A stretch of DNA of 64,000 bases from CBDFNC01 sp965249895 (GCA_965249895.1 CBDFNC010000005.1:1426001-1490000); one strand, 5' to 3'. Shown: positions 17,756 to 27,433, counted from the stretch's first letter. Notes: generated from the letters alone by a model not told the origin. Numbers and translations: made by a program.

Positions 17756-18545
17756 ATCGGGTAGCCGAGGGTCTCTAACCCTCAGCCCCCACAACACCCT
17801 GCACCGAAACGTCGGACCGGCGTATCCGCACAGGGCGTTTCCCAAAGAGTTTGTAAAGTAAGTTGGCCGATTAGCTCCTACTTACCTCAATGCTGGCTAC
17901 TGTATTATCAACGCCAATATCCCTAAAGCCCGGTCGGGTACAGAATAATTGAGTTGCACAGGCTCCTCACTGCTCTTCGGGTTCAGGTGTGGCGGCCTTC
18001 CGTATTCACCGTGTCCCAACCATTACGAAGGAAAGTAAACATTTGGCTGTTTTCGCTAAAAAGAGTGCCGTCTGCTGACTTCTGCTTAATCACCGGTCGA
18101 ATTACTCCAATCAGCGCTATCGTTGTTCACCAGTTCGCTCATATTGGTTGGTGAGGCCAAGCTGCTAGATAGACGATCGCATGTTAAGCAGATCCCGGAA
18201 TGCCGTACCACCCCAGATAAGAACATTCGGGCCGGCCTTCCGGTTTCACTGCACAAGGCTAGGCGCCCCCCTGCATTTACGGTGGTCCTTAAATCACATG
18301 GCTTGCGGAAGGCCGCCCCCTTGTCTGTGCCAACTCGCCTCGGACCTACGCCTCATATGGTGTTCTTGTTCATCAGCTCGCAGTTTTGCCCGAAACGTCG
18401 GACCGAGCGCTTCCTCCAGACCGCTCCTCACGGATTGGCCCTTGCCATTCGCTAATAGTTAACGTTTAATAATCAAATGTTTATAAACGGTGATTCTCCT
18501 ACAAGGGACTCTCACCCTATTAGTTCATGCCCATGCTGGGCGTAC
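17756..18545 (-). mobile_element. ORF-less group IIC-attC intron, copy 4
   Basis: 790 nt, almost identical to copy 3. Joining its flanks gives AACTAACGAG, the attC R'' box. The 16-mer CCGAAACGTCGGACCG is at 17804-17819 (domain V) and 18390-18405 (domain I). No reverse transcriptase gene. Confidence 0.85.
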
Positions 18546-18636
18546 ACGAGTACATGTTGCATCAACCACTGCGTGGTTTGGACGGTTTTTCCGCTCGTTC
18601 CTCGCTACAAAACCGCCGTAAATGTAAGCGTTAAGT
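18546..18636 (+). other. attC site 8 (interrupted by intron copy 4)
   Basis: ACGAGTACATG after the intron pairs with CATGTAAG-like bases (AAATGTAAGCG) before R' GCGTTAAGT. Inner arms GACGGTTTT and AAAACCGCC. attC of the LysE cassette. Confidence 0.75.
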
Positions 18637-18650
18637 TCTTGGGGTTATCG

Positions 18651-19118
18651 GTGAATATTAGGGAAATTAAAGAGAAGGATGTTGAAGCTGTAAGTGCAGT
18701 CTGCCTAGCTTCTTTTTCAACATCGGTTGCAGGTTCTCTGCCTGAGGAAGGAATTTTAACCTTTTCTAAAATTGCTTCAAGCGTTGCCTTCCTCAACAGA
18801 ATGAAAGAAGACAATTTGATGCTTGTCGCAGAGTGCGATGGTAAAGTTGTGGGAGTAATAGAGCTAAAAGAAGGTAGCCATATTGCCATGCTATTTGTAG
18901 AGCCTGGCAAACAAATGAAAGGCATTCGGAGAAAGTTGCTTTCATCAGCCCTGAGTTATGCGAAGGTTGGTACTGTAACCGTAAGTGCCTCTTTATCCTC
19001 AGTTCCTATGTATAGAAAATATGGTTTTGAGTGTAAGGCTGATATAGCCCAGTCTGCAGGTTTGATTTATCAACCCATGGAGGTCGAACTTAACAAGAGT
19101 TTAAAGTGGGACTGCTAG
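18651..19118 (+). CDS. GNAT-family acetyltransferase
   Basis: 155 residues from GTG 18651; the frame is open further upstream, but that part is attC and intron. The GNAT core is MLVAECDGKVVGVIELKEG, MLFVEPGKQMKGIRRKLLSSAL (acetyl-CoA loop, with KQMKGI in place of the usual RGxG) and VPMYRKYGFECK. The family transfers acetyl groups to amines; substrate unknown. The last seven or so codons lie inside attC site 9, whose R'' box ACTTAACAAG is at 19088, so the C-terminus NKSLKWDC is encoded by the recombination site. Confidence 0.82.
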   Translation: MNIREIKEKDVEAVSAVCLASFSTSVAGSLPEEGILTFSKIASSVAFLNRMKEDNLMLVAECDGKVVGVIELKEGSHIAMLFVEPGKQMKGIRRKLLSSALSYAKVGTVTVSASLSSVPMYRKYGFECKADIAQSAGLIYQPMEVELNKSLKWDC

Positions 19119-19188
19119 CAGTTTGCTCGGTTTCGCTTCGCTACACATTTTAGCAAACAATTATCAGTCCCTTAAATGGGCGTTAGCT
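19088..19188 (+). other. attC site 9 (overlaps the GNAT gene)
   Basis: R'' ACTTAACAAG lies within the coding sequence. GTGGGACTG pairs with CAGTCCCTT, and CAGTTTGCT pairs with AGCAAACAAT. The loop CGGTTTCGCTTCGCTACACA resembles site 7. R' is GCGTTAGCT. No intron has entered this site. Confidence 0.85.
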
Positions 19189-19246
19189 GGCACTCTTAGG
19201 CTTTGGTTACTAAAGGTTTAATTTTTTAAAATGGTTGATTATACAA

Positions 19247-19618
19247 ATGAAAAACAAAAAATTATCTGATAATTTGTTAAGACTTATGAAACCATTTATT
19301 CAAGTCGTAACAGATAAAAACTCAGAAAAAAGATTAAATGTTCTCCTAACTATTACATCCGCCGCTTGGAATTACGCAGTAACCGATAATGAAAAGTATC
19401 GAAATATCCTTGTAAAGATAACAACAGGTCAAGAAAGCCATTTAGAAGTGGTACGTGTCTTTGAGAAATTAATAGATAGAAAAAATAGACTGTTCGCTGA
19501 AGATGAACGTGTCATACTGAATTGCAGTGTAGGAACAATTAAAAGAAAGAAAATTGACATTACAATATCTTTTTTAACAAAAGAGGAATATTTGCAACGC
19601 AATACAACCTATCACTAA
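19247..19618 (+). CDS. Cassette protein of unknown function
   Basis: 123 residues from ATG 19247 (TTG 19235 is an alternative start in frame). Mostly helical in appearance and basic, with no signal peptide or membrane segment and no family I recognise. It lies between attC sites 9 and 10, which supports it as a real cassette gene, and it is A+T rich like its neighbours. Confidence 0.6.
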   Translation: MKNKKLSDNLLRLMKPFIQVVTDKNSEKRLNVLLTITSAAWNYAVTDNEKYRNILVKITTGQESHLEVVRVFEKLIDRKNRLFAEDERVILNCSVGTIKRKKIDITISFLTKEEYLQRNTTYH

Positions 19619-19637
19619 TTTATGCAGTGTAATGCGC

Positions 19638-19736
19638 AGCTAACAAGGCAATTAAACGGACATACAACAGTTGGTTTTTTCTCCTTCGTCGCTTATTTTA
19701 ACCAACTATTATTTTCCCATTATTTTGGCGTTAAAG
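19638..19736 (+). other. attC site 10
   Basis: R'' AGCTAACAAG, AACAGTTGGTT pairing with AACCAACTATT, the shared TCCTTCGTCGCTTATT loop, and R' GGCGTTAAAGC. No intron is present. Confidence 0.88.
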
Positions 19737-19765
19737 CTCAGCCATAATTCGGACTCCTTTCGTTA

Positions 19766-20074
19766 ATGAGATATAAAACAAATTTTCAAAAGTTAATTGA
19801 TGAACTTGACGAATATGAGTGGTTTTTTGATGTGTATGCAAAAAGTTGCACAGATTTATCCGCTAGCACTAAAATACTCATAATTGACGATGAAGACGAA
19901 GATGAAAGGGATGAATATGATGAGTCACCCTATAAAGGGTATGGCTCGCTATTGTCTATAGCTCAATTGAGGTCAGTGCTAGAAAATTTGGAGCAAGGTT
20001 GTGAGGTCATCACAACAGTGAAAATTATAGATGCGGTAGTACATTATTATGACAATGATTCATTCATATATTAG
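19766..20074 (+). CDS. Acidic cassette protein of unknown function
   Basis: 102 residues. A strongly acidic stretch (IIDDEDEDERDEYDESP) near 50-65 is followed by a putative helix (LLSIAQLRSVLENLEQGCEVI). I do not recognise the family. It begins 30 nt after attC site 10; no clear attC follows it. Confidence 0.55.
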   Translation: MRYKTNFQKLIDELDEYEWFFDVYAKSCTDLSASTKILIIDDEDEDERDEYDESPYKGYGSLLSIAQLRSVLENLEQGCEVITTVKIIDAVVHYYDNDSFIY

Positions 20075-20475
20075 CGCGTATACATTGGTTAGCACTTAAC
20101 GGCTCACCTGTTACAAATCAGTGTGTACAAACGATTTCAACCGTTAATCTGAATAAAAATAGATAAGTGGGTAAGTATAAGTTTTTCGATATTATGTATT
20201 CATTTTAACCATTGTAAGTATACTGATTCGCCTAGTGTTGCATGGCCTGCCTAGATTGGTAGGTTGATTTAAGCCTTGGTGAACTTTTGCTTATGCACTT
20301 ACCTGTAATATTTAATACTGGCTTAAATATACCTGTTCCACCTATGATTCTATAATTTTTGTAACTGTAACGTACTGAATTAACTGTAATTTAGCTCTTA
20401 AGCACCTACAGATGAGCGCGTATATAGCTTTAACAACGGCAATCACGCGGAACGGTTATAAGCCTCAAAAGGATT
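20075..20475. other. Intergenic region without a recognised gene
   Basis: A 401-bp A+T-rich stretch. GCGCGTATA occurs at both ends (about 20076 and 20417), which might be the remains of a degenerate attC or cassette boundary, but no convincing attC pairing is visible. A ribosome binding site (AAAAGGA) for the next gene lies at its right end. Confidence 0.4.
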
Positions 20476-21447
20476 TTGCACATTTCTGATACTAAAAAGC
20501 TATCTTTTAAAGGTTTGGTTCAGGTTATAAGCCTCTTAACTTGCATTGTTTCTGTTTGTTCTATTTTTGATAGTATAAATCGTTATTTCGAGTTAATGAG
20601 CCACTTTAAGCTTATTTATTTGGTAAGCAGCATTATTTGCTGTAGTTATCTAATAGCTTATAAATGCTACAGATTCTCTATCATTATGCTTACTTTAGTT
20701 ATAGTGCATTTGTTTTCTATTCTTCCTTGGTATTTCACTTCGGAAAATATCAGTACTATTGAGCATAAAACTAGTTTAAAAATACTTCATAGCAATGTAT
20801 TAACGTCTAATCGACAATTTAAACTATTTAGTAAATTACTAGAAAAAGAAAATCCAAATATTGTGGTATTACAGGAAGTAAATAAAGCTTGGGTTGAAGG
20901 TTTAACTAATTCATTATCAACATATAAATATCGAATAGAACAGCCACAAAATGACAATTTTGGGATTGCCATCTATAGCAAATTACCATTCATAAGATCG
21001 AGTGTAGTTTCATTAGGTGATTTGGGGTTAGCTAGCCTTGAAGTTTCTTTTTCTCTTGAAGGGAAAGATATAACTTTGATTGCAACTCATCCTATTCCGC
21101 CAATAAGTCATTTTTATTATTCTGCTAGGAATAACCAATTAATTGATTCAGCTAAGAGGATTGCCAAACAACCAGGAGCAAAAATATTAGTTGGGGATTT
21201 AAATGTGTCTATGTGGTCAAGTGATTATTTAGCTGTTGAAACTATTTCAGAGTTAAATAACGCGAGACAAGGTTTTGGTATATTATCAACATGGCCTACA
21301 CATATACCTTTTCTTATGATCCCAATAGATCATATTTTAATCTCGGAACACTTTGTAATAAACGATTTTAAAGTCGGTGATAATATTGGCTCAGATCATT
21401 TACCTCTTATCATTGAGTTAGCTTTACGTAAAAAAGAGTGGGACTGA
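20476..21447 (+). CDS. Membrane-anchored endonuclease/exonuclease/phosphatase family protein
   Basis: About 323 residues from TTG 20476. Membrane segments fill the first 90 residues; the EEP domain then begins at LKILHSNVLTSNRQF, with VVLQEVNKAWVEGL, ATHPIPP, LVGDLNV and the terminal SDHLPLIIEL. This is the DNase I-like fold of phosphodiesterases; bacterial members with an N-terminal membrane region are often called YafD-like. The end of the gene (WD and stop) is supplied by the transposon that begins at 21440, so the natural C-terminus has been replaced, though the catalytic part is complete. Confidence 0.8.
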   Translation: MHISDTKKLSFKGLVQVISLLTCIVSVCSIFDSINRYFELMSHFKLIYLVSSIICCSYLIAYKCYRFSIIMLTLVIVHLFSILPWYFTSENISTIEHKTSLKILHSNVLTSNRQFKLFSKLLEKENPNIVVLQEVNKAWVEGLTNSLSTYKYRIEQPQNDNFGIAIYSKLPFIRSSVVSLGDLGLASLEVSFSLEGKDITLIATHPIPPISHFYYSARNNQLIDSAKRIAKQPGAKILVGDLNVSMWSSDYLAVETISELNNARQGFGILSTWPTHIPFLMIPIDHILISEHFVINDFKVGDNIGSDHLPLIIELALRKKEWD

Positions 21448-22842
21448 TCAAATTCCAGCCGTTTGGGGTCACAAAACCAATAGCTCCTCTCCAATTCAGC
21501 GAATGCTGGATCAGATCAATAAGTAATCAGTTTGGCTTGCCTGTTGCCAGGCTAAAATCAGTGGCTGAGCTTACTCGCTGGAAAACCAAGCAGTGTCAGC
21601 CAGTCGGTCACCTTTTCTCCCGTCAGCAACTCATGGGCTGACTGACCTTTGTGACGTCCCCAGCGCTTTTCCCGCAGGTTGTACCAAGCCCGGAACAGCT
21701 CAAGAAACGCTTGGTTTACGCCCTTTCTGGCATACAGATAAGTGCGTAAGGTGGCGTTAAAGCCTTCAATGGCACTGGACGCGCGGTGACGTTTGGTGAG
21801 CAACATTTCCACCTCCTGCATCAGCCGCTCACAGCGTGTTTCATTCAACTGTGTGGTCAACAGGCGGTAGCTGCCGAGCATTTCCTGAATAAGCCGCTGT
21901 TGCTTGTGCTTCCCGGCCTTTGCTAATTCACGTCGGCACTCAAAGAAGCGGCAAGCCAGCTCAACCGGCTGCTGAGAATAACGTGCAATACAGTCTTGCA
22001 ACTTATCATGGAGCGCTTGGGTGGCCAGAGTGAGGCCATCCAGGCGGTTTACCAGATAAGTCGCCGCCTTGTTGCATTCCTTATGCGCCGCCCTGCGCAG
22101 TAATAGCGTGGCCTGAGCCAGTTTAGTCTGAGCCATTTCGGTTGTCATTAGCTCACCGGTCTTTCGGCAAACGCAGCTGAAGGTGGCGTGAAGAAGGTGC
22201 AAAGCCCGTTCCGCATGCTCACAGCGCTCGATAGCCTTATCGCATTGGTTATCCGCACGCAGCCATTGACCGAACGTATCATCCGGGTCTTCTGTTATGG
22301 TGGGGCTGATGGCCTGGTAAGCCTTTTCTTCCTGAATAATGTAATAGTAAGCACGTTGCTCAACCCTGCGCACCGCCTTGGCTGCGATATACAGGGCATG
22401 AAAAATATCATCACGTTGCTGCGCCTGATCGAAAACCGTTGTGACACCTGCGGCTATCCCTTTGGCGCCGTCTTTGACGATGTGTTTTGGCATCATCCCC
22501 TGAGCAGCAGCTTGCTGGAGTACTCTGCCCAGGTTTTTCCATCACGCTGTTGCTCGTGAGACAGGCAGAACAGGTAGCCGGTATCCAGGTCAACACCCGC
22601 CAGCACAGGGTCGCCCTGACTGAACATTTCATCCACGGCACCGCTCTGGATGGTTGATAATGGCACCGTTCGGTTGAAGTCTGCGGCATTTTTCTGTGCC
22701 TCGGCAATGACTCCTTGGATATAGCCATAGCTGACTTTACAGCCGGGATACAGCAGAGGAATAAGTGCCTCAATACTGCGAATAGAATTGGGTGCTGTGA
22801 TGGTTAACGCAACAATACTGCGGCGCAGGTGTGGAACATCCA
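21440..22842 (-). mobile_element. Unassigned transposon X, copy 1 (truncated)
   Basis: Matches the complete copy at 29369-31093 from its terminus GGGACTGATCAAATTCC onward. The other end is missing: at 22843 the sequence changes abruptly to the 3' end of an ORF-less intron, removing the first 70 or so codons of the transposase. There is also a frameshift, so the copy is dead. Confidence 0.82.
21558..22842 (-). pseudogene. Transposase of transposon X, truncated and frameshifted
   Basis: Corresponds to residues of about 75-500 of the protein at 29487-30989. Two frames are needed: DVPHLRRSIVALTIT to KTWA (22493-22842), then MPKHIVKDGAKG to the end (21558-22496). The shift comes from one G missing in CTCTGCCC compared with CTCTGGCCC in copy 2. 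Confidence 0.85.
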
Positions 22843-23878
22843 ATCGGGTATCCGGAGGTATCTAGCCTCCAGCCCCCACAACACCCTGCACCGAAACGTC
22901 GGACCGGCGGGTCCGCAATGGGCGTTTCCCAAAGAGTTTGTAAAGTAAGTTGGCATTAACTCCTACTTACCTCAATGCTGGCTACTGTATTATCAACGCC
23001 AATATCCCTAAAGCCCAGTCGGGTACAGAATAATTGAGTTGCACAGGCTTCTCACTGCTCTTCGGGTTCAGGTGGGGCGGCCTTCCGTATTCACCGTGTC
23101 CCAACCATTACGAAGGAAAGTAAACATTTGGCTGTTTTCGCTAAAAAGAGTGCCGTCTGCTAACTTCTGCTTAATCACCCAATGGATTACTCCAATGGGC
23201 GCTATCGTTTTCATCGATTCGCTCGTATTGGTTGATGAATCCAACATGCCAGGCCTGTGTAAAACAGCGGCCAAGCTGTTAGATAGTGTCTGAACGAAAA
23301 CTCCTAGAGCTAGAGTGCGCAAGGCTTTCAGGCAGAATTCGGAATCGAAGTTTTTAAGTTTTGGGTGATATTTCATAAATAGCCCCAATTTTTAGGTGTT
23401 TTCTGTATTAGGATCTAAATCTTCGTTTTTAAAACCCTTCTACAGCCCTTATGAATAAAGGGTTGTAGGGTTTTCGGTCAGGTACTAGATAGACGATCGC
23501 TTGTTAAGCAGATCCCGGAATGCCGTACCACCCCCGATAAGAACATTCGGGCCGGCCTTCCGGTTTCACTGCACAAGGCTAGGAGCCCCCCTGCATTTAC
23601 GGTGGCCCTTAATCACGCGGCTTGCGGAAGCCCGCCCCTTGTCTGTGCCAACTCGCCTTAGACCTACGCCTCATATGTGGGGCTTGGGGGACGCCTAGTC
23701 TTCATCAGTTCGCAGTTTTGCCCGAAACGTCGGACCGAGCGCTTCCTCCAGACCCTTCCTCGCGGGTTAGCCCTTGCCATTCGCTAGTAGTTAGCGTGTA
23801 ATATCAATCAGATATTACATCGGTGATCTTCCTACAGAGGACTTTCACCCCATAAGTTCATGCCCATGCCGGGCGTAC
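22843..23878 (-). mobile_element. ORF-less group IIC-attC intron, copy 5 (with MITE)
   Basis: An ORF-less intron with a 200-bp MITE inserted at 23286-23485. The 5' side still has attC-like flank (ACAAG at 23879), but the 3' side joins the transposon X transposase instead of an attC, so this copy is a recombinant between two insertion sites. The 16-mer CCGAAACGTCGGACCG is at 22891-22906 and 23722-23737. Confidence 0.82.
23286..23485. mobile_element. 200-bp MITE, copy 1
   Basis: Termini GTGTCTGAACGAAAACTCC and, on the other strand, GTACCTGACCGAAAACCCT form imperfect inverted repeats. A 6-bp duplication TAGATA flanks it (23280-23285 and 23486-23491), and the uninterrupted introns have one TAGATA here. 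One side folds into a long hairpin around TTATTCATAA. A second copy differing by one base is at 56243-56442. It encodes only a short open frame (MKYHPKLKNFDSEF and on). Confidence 0.88.
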
Positions 23879-23902
23879 ACAAGTTGCTTAAACGGAGGTT
23901 TT

Positions 23903-24235
23903 GTGCCTAAAGATCACAGTAAAGTAATTGGATATTTTGCGGTTACTCCCGCATACGATCTCTTGTGTGATGGGGAAGCTTGTATTATCGCTGGAACACA
24001 ATCTAATTTGAACAAATACGCTCTTGAGTTTAGACAGAAAGGGTTAGAATTCCAAAATAGAAAAACTACTTTAGGTGATATTTTAAAAGGGCTGGAAAAA
24101 GGAGGGTACTACGCATTCGATGAAGTGGCCTATAAAAAGTTTCGTCCCTTGGCCAATAAGTACGGTCATAGTTTTACAGATGAAGTTTTTCCTAAGACAG
24201 AGGATGGATTTCAGTTAGTAGTTGTTGGACCATAG
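23903..24235 (+). CDS. Cassette protein of unknown function
   Basis: 110 residues from GTG 23903, preceded by ACGGAGG. Soluble and mixed alpha/beta in appearance (VIGYFAVTPAYDLLCDGEACIIAG, then GGYYAFDEVAYKKFRPLANKYG). No family is recognised. It lies between intron copies 5 and 6; the attC that should precede it has been lost except for the ACAAG of the R'' box. Confidence 0.6.
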   Translation: MPKDHSKVIGYFAVTPAYDLLCDGEACIIAGTQSNLNKYALEFRQKGLEFQNRKTTLGDILKGLEKGGYYAFDEVAYKKFRPLANKYGHSFTDEVFPKTEDGFQLVVVGP

Positions 24236-24326
24236 TCACATAATCGGGTAGCCGGAGGTCTCTAACCTCCAGCCCCCACAACACCCTGCACCGAAACGTC
24301 GGACCGGCGTATCCGCACAGGGCGTT

Positions 24327-24952
24327 TCACTCAGGATAGTAAAGCCTTATCCATCCATCTCGTAGCTCAACCAACCCCTGGCACTTCAAGTAAGCATTGG
24401 ATAATCCCTGTTGAATGCCTGGAGTTTTCGAACTTCGACATGGGCCTTTGCTGGTGATGCCACACGCAACCGCTGATTTAACCGGAACTCCTGGGAGGAA
24501 GTTGGGGAAGTTGGGGAAGTTGGGGAAGTTGGGGACACCCACAATCTAAATGGTGGATGTCTCCAATTTGCCAATTTCTTGCCCAATTTCCGTACTATTT
24601 CTTACTGGATCACGTGATCAAATACAGTGGGGATCCCAAGTAATCGCTTGCCCCCATCATCTTTATCTATGGTGATCCGCTTCACAGGGGAAGGCGTGTA
24701 GACGCCAATGAGGATTTGCTGCTATAACTCATCCCATTTTGGGGTGAGCCATTGGGCGAACTCCTCAATGCTAATGTTGTCTACACCTGGGCAGCCTTTA
24801 TTACGCCTGACCTTAAGCCAGGCGTGATGAAGATTCTCTCTAGCGAGCACTTGAGAAAGTAGGTTTTGGTTTAAGGCTGGGTCTTTGACGCAGCGCTGAG
24901 CAGCCAGCAATTCTGGGCGTTGACCAATCCCCTTGTGTAGCAAGGGGTTCAA
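24327..24952 (-). pseudogene. Remnant of a second-lineage intron reverse transcriptase
   Basis: N-terminal part at 24722-24952 (NLLSQVLARENLHHAWLKV, RNKGCPGVDNISIEEFAQWL), C-terminal part at 24327-24475 (CGITSKGPCRSSKTPGIQQG, then GLVELRDGWIRLYYPE). The middle, including the YADD core, is missing and is replaced by a repeat. The sequence differs clearly from the 446-residue proteins, so it came from another intron lineage. Confidence 0.8.
24496..24575. repeat. Tandem GGAAGTTGG repeat with palindromic module, copy 1
   Basis: Four to five 9-bp units (GGGAAGTTG) run into GGGGACACCCACAATC, TAAA, then TGGTGGATGTCTCC: an inverted repeat. The same palindrome occurs at 36198-36275 in the opposite orientation. 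It lies in the gap of the broken reverse transcriptase. Possibly a REP-like element mobilised by an HUH transposase (inference). Confidence 0.65.
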
Positions 24953-24957
24953 AGCAT

Positions 24958-26475
24958 CTAAAAAAAGACTTTTCGCGCTAATTTGCTCTACAGTGGCAAA
25001 AAGATCACAAAAACCAGCCCCACAATGGCGGATCTCTCACAACAACTGACGCCACTAGATCACAAAGAAAAACAAATGCTTGGGTATAATGCGTGCACGT
25101 TAGACGTTTTTTAAGATAAATTATTGGCCTCACTGACTAAAAGTAAAAAGCACTTAAGCTTTAGCGCCCTCAGGAAAGCGCTATCCGAGCAATTTCTCAC
25201 CATTCCCGATGGCAGGCAGCAGAGTAAATGTACCTATAGCCAGCATGACATATTGATGAGCGCCTTCGCCTGCATGTATTTTCAGGATCCATCTCTGCTT
25301 CATTTTCAGAAACGACTGGAGCAAAAATACCAGCGCAATAACTTACAAACGATTTTCAATGTTGAGAATATCCCTGGGGATAGCCAGTTACGTGATGTGC
25401 TGGATAACATTCCCTCACTGGAGATGGCTGGCATTTTCAAAACACTTTTCGGTCGTCTTCGTCGTCATAAACACCTGGAAGACTACGCCATCTTACCAGG
25501 GGTACTTATGTGCGCCATTGATGGTACTGAGTACCATCGCTCCAAGACAGTTCACTGCGAGCAATGTCTCCACAAAAAACAGAGAAACGGTGAGGTAACC
25601 CATAGCCATGGGGTTTTACAGGGGGCCATTATGCACCCTGATAAAAAACAGGTGCTGCCTGTGATGCCAGAAGCAATACAAAATGGCGATGGGAGTAAGA
25701 AGCAAGACTGCGAGATCAATGCTGCCAAACGGTTTATTGATAAATTGAGGGCGGCTCACCCTCGACAGAAGTTTCTTATCTGTGGAGACGGGTTAATGTC
25801 TCACCAGCCCTTTATGGAAACCGTGATGGCCAATGGCATGCATTGTCTGTTTGTCGCTAAGCCAGGTGATCATAAGTATCTGGAAGAGTGGCTCCAAGCT
25901 TATAAGCAGCTACCAACAACACAGCACATGGATAACCAAGGTCGCACGCATATTTATACCTGGCAAAATGCAGTCCCCCTCCATGGTGGGAAAGGTGCGT
26001 TGGAGGTTAACTGGTTCAAATATCAGCTAAAAAATAAGAAAGGAAAAATTTCTTATACCAATAGCTGGGTAACGGATATCGAGATCACTGAAGCCAATGT
26101 ACAGCAGATGACCCGAGCAGGTCGATGCCGGTGGAAAATTGAAAACGAGTGCTTTAACACACTGAAAAATCAGGGATACCACATTGAACACAACTATGGC
26201 CATGGTGAGCAAAACCTGAGCTATAACATGTATCTTCTCACCCTATTAGCCTTTTATTTTCATCAGATTTTTGAGCTCACTGACGGAGTGTATCAGGCTT
26301 GCCGAGTTTCCTATGGCTCTAAGGCCCACCTGTGGGAAAACTTTAGGTCAACGATCCGCATGCTCGTTGTAGACGATTGGGAGCATTTGATGGACCTACT
26401 TCTCAATGGCGATGATTACGAGGTGACGGCAGTTAAAAGAAGCTGAAAATACGAATTAGAGGAAAATGCACTTAA
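24958..26475 (+). mobile_element. IS4-like element
   Basis: Contains one complete transposase gene. Imperfect terminal repeats are suggested by CTTTTCGCGCTAATTTG at about 24969 and, on the other strand, CATTTTCCTCTAATTCG at about 26468. The exact ends and target duplication could not be fixed, so the coordinates are approximate. Inserted upstream of the broken intron reverse transcriptase. Confidence 0.65.
25124..26446 (+). CDS. IS4-like DDE transposase
   Basis: About 440 residues from TTG 25124. The DDE core is visible: VLMCAIDGTEYHRS near 128, FLICGDGLMSHQPF near 220, and the YREK-like region WKIENECFNTLKNQGYHIEHNYGHG near 345-370 with the catalytic Glu. A CxxC pair (CEQCLHKK) follows the first Asp. 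Members of this group are annotated as IS4-like or ISNCY transposases. The gene looks complete. Confidence 0.8.
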   Translation: MASLTKSKKHLSFSALRKALSEQFLTIPDGRQQSKCTYSQHDILMSAFACMYFQDPSLLHFQKRLEQKYQRNNLQTIFNVENIPGDSQLRDVLDNIPSLEMAGIFKTLFGRLRRHKHLEDYAILPGVLMCAIDGTEYHRSKTVHCEQCLHKKQRNGEVTHSHGVLQGAIMHPDKKQVLPVMPEAIQNGDGSKKQDCEINAAKRFIDKLRAAHPRQKFLICGDGLMSHQPFMETVMANGMHCLFVAKPGDHKYLEEWLQAYKQLPTTQHMDNQGRTHIYTWQNAVPLHGGKGALEVNWFKYQLKNKKGKISYTNSWVTDIEITEANVQQMTRAGRCRWKIENECFNTLKNQGYHIEHNYGHGEQNLSYNMYLLTLLAFYFHQIFELTDGVYQACRVSYGSKAHLWENFRSTIRMLVVDDWEHLMDLLLNGDDYEVTAVKRS

Positions 26476-26941
26476 CTGTGTAGCTTGATCCCTGCCTGCA
26501 ATTTGAGTGTGAAATCAGGTAGAGCAGCGAGCTTGAGCAGGTTTGGAGAAAAAACAACCATAAAACCCCTTTTACCTTACTGAGCCAGTTCTCACCTAGA
26601 ATCGCTGCTGAGCAGCATCATCTCTTGACGGAGATTGTGATGGGTTCAAGTTGGTCAAGCCTCCTCCTTAATGGTAAATGTTAGCCCTTCACCCTGTCCT
26701 GCCCATTACGGCAGGCGTTTGGCTACTATGGCATATGCTGACTTCTAATAAATTACCCCACCAATTGCTTGACGGGACGCTTCTTGTCTTATGCTGGGTT
26801 GCTGTTGATTCGCTCGCACTTGGTAACAGCAAAGGTAAGTACGCCGAGGGTTGATCAACCAGTCCCTGACGAGGAGTTTCCGCAGCGTAAGCGCAGGACG
26901 CATGTTTATTAGATCTCCCCGGATAATTGCATGCACTTTCA

Positions 26942-27128
26942 GGAACCCATCAAACTAACAGGTATAAAGGTAACAATTGTAGCGCCCTTTATGGAGTGGA
27001 TGCAATCCGCGAAGCCTGTGCCAGCAACGTTCGCCGAACGTGCATCCATGCGCTTTACATCTCATCCCTGAGATGGGTTCGACTCCTACAGATCTCTCAG
27101 GATCTGTTACCCAGGTCTGACCGGTCCC
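26942..27128. mobile_element. 187-bp MITE related to transposon X, copy A
   Basis: Ends GGAACCCATCAAAC and, on the other strand, GGGACCGGTCAGACC resemble the transposon X ends (GGGACTGATCAAATT and GGAACCCATCAAACTT). An 8-bp duplication CACTTTCA flanks it (26934-26941, 27129-27136), the same size as for transposon X. No coding capacity. Inserted in domain I of intron copy 6. Confidence 0.8.
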
Positions 27129-27309
27129 CACTTTCACTACACAAGACTAGGCACCCCCCTGTATTTACGGTGGCCGTTAGATCATTTTGCTTGCGGGTTC
27201 GCCCTTGCCATTCGCTAGTAGTTAGCGTGTAATATCAATCAGATATTACACCGGTGATCTTCCTACAGAGGACTTTCACCCCATAAGTTCATGCCCATAC
27301 TGGGCGTAC

Positions 27310-27422
27310 ACAAAGCAATTAAATCTGACGCGTAATACTCCATTTGTTTTCGTGTATTCGAAAAGCTCATTGTCACACAAAAACAAACTCCGCATTACGC
27401 GCAGTTTATTGCGGCGTTATGT
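27310..27422 (+). other. attC site 11 (interrupted by intron copy 6)
   Basis: ACAAAG after the intron, then a long hairpin: GACGCGTAATAC pairs with GCATTACGCGC, and TTTGTTTTCGTG pairs with CACAAAAACAAAC. R' is GCGTTATGTT. attC of the 23903-24235 cassette. Confidence 0.8.
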
Positions 27423-27433
27423 TGAGGTTCAGA

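Larger units (their letters stand above)
24243..27309 (-). mobile_element. Composite intron copy 6, degraded
   Basis: The 3' end is of the ORF-less type with the extra domain V module. After CGTTTCAC at 24330 it switches to a different intron lineage with a broken reverse transcriptase, an IS4-like insertion (about 24958-26475), a domain I-III part and a 187-bp MITE. The 5' end (GTACGCCCAGTATGGGC) is intact at 27309 and is followed by attC. It is a patchwork of at least two introns and cannot be functional. Confidence 0.7.

Noticed and set aside
20476..21447. The EEP protein as a defence nuclease
   Set aside because: Its layout (membrane segments then EEP domain) fits common housekeeping-type YafD-like phosphodiesterases; nothing beside it supports a defence system.
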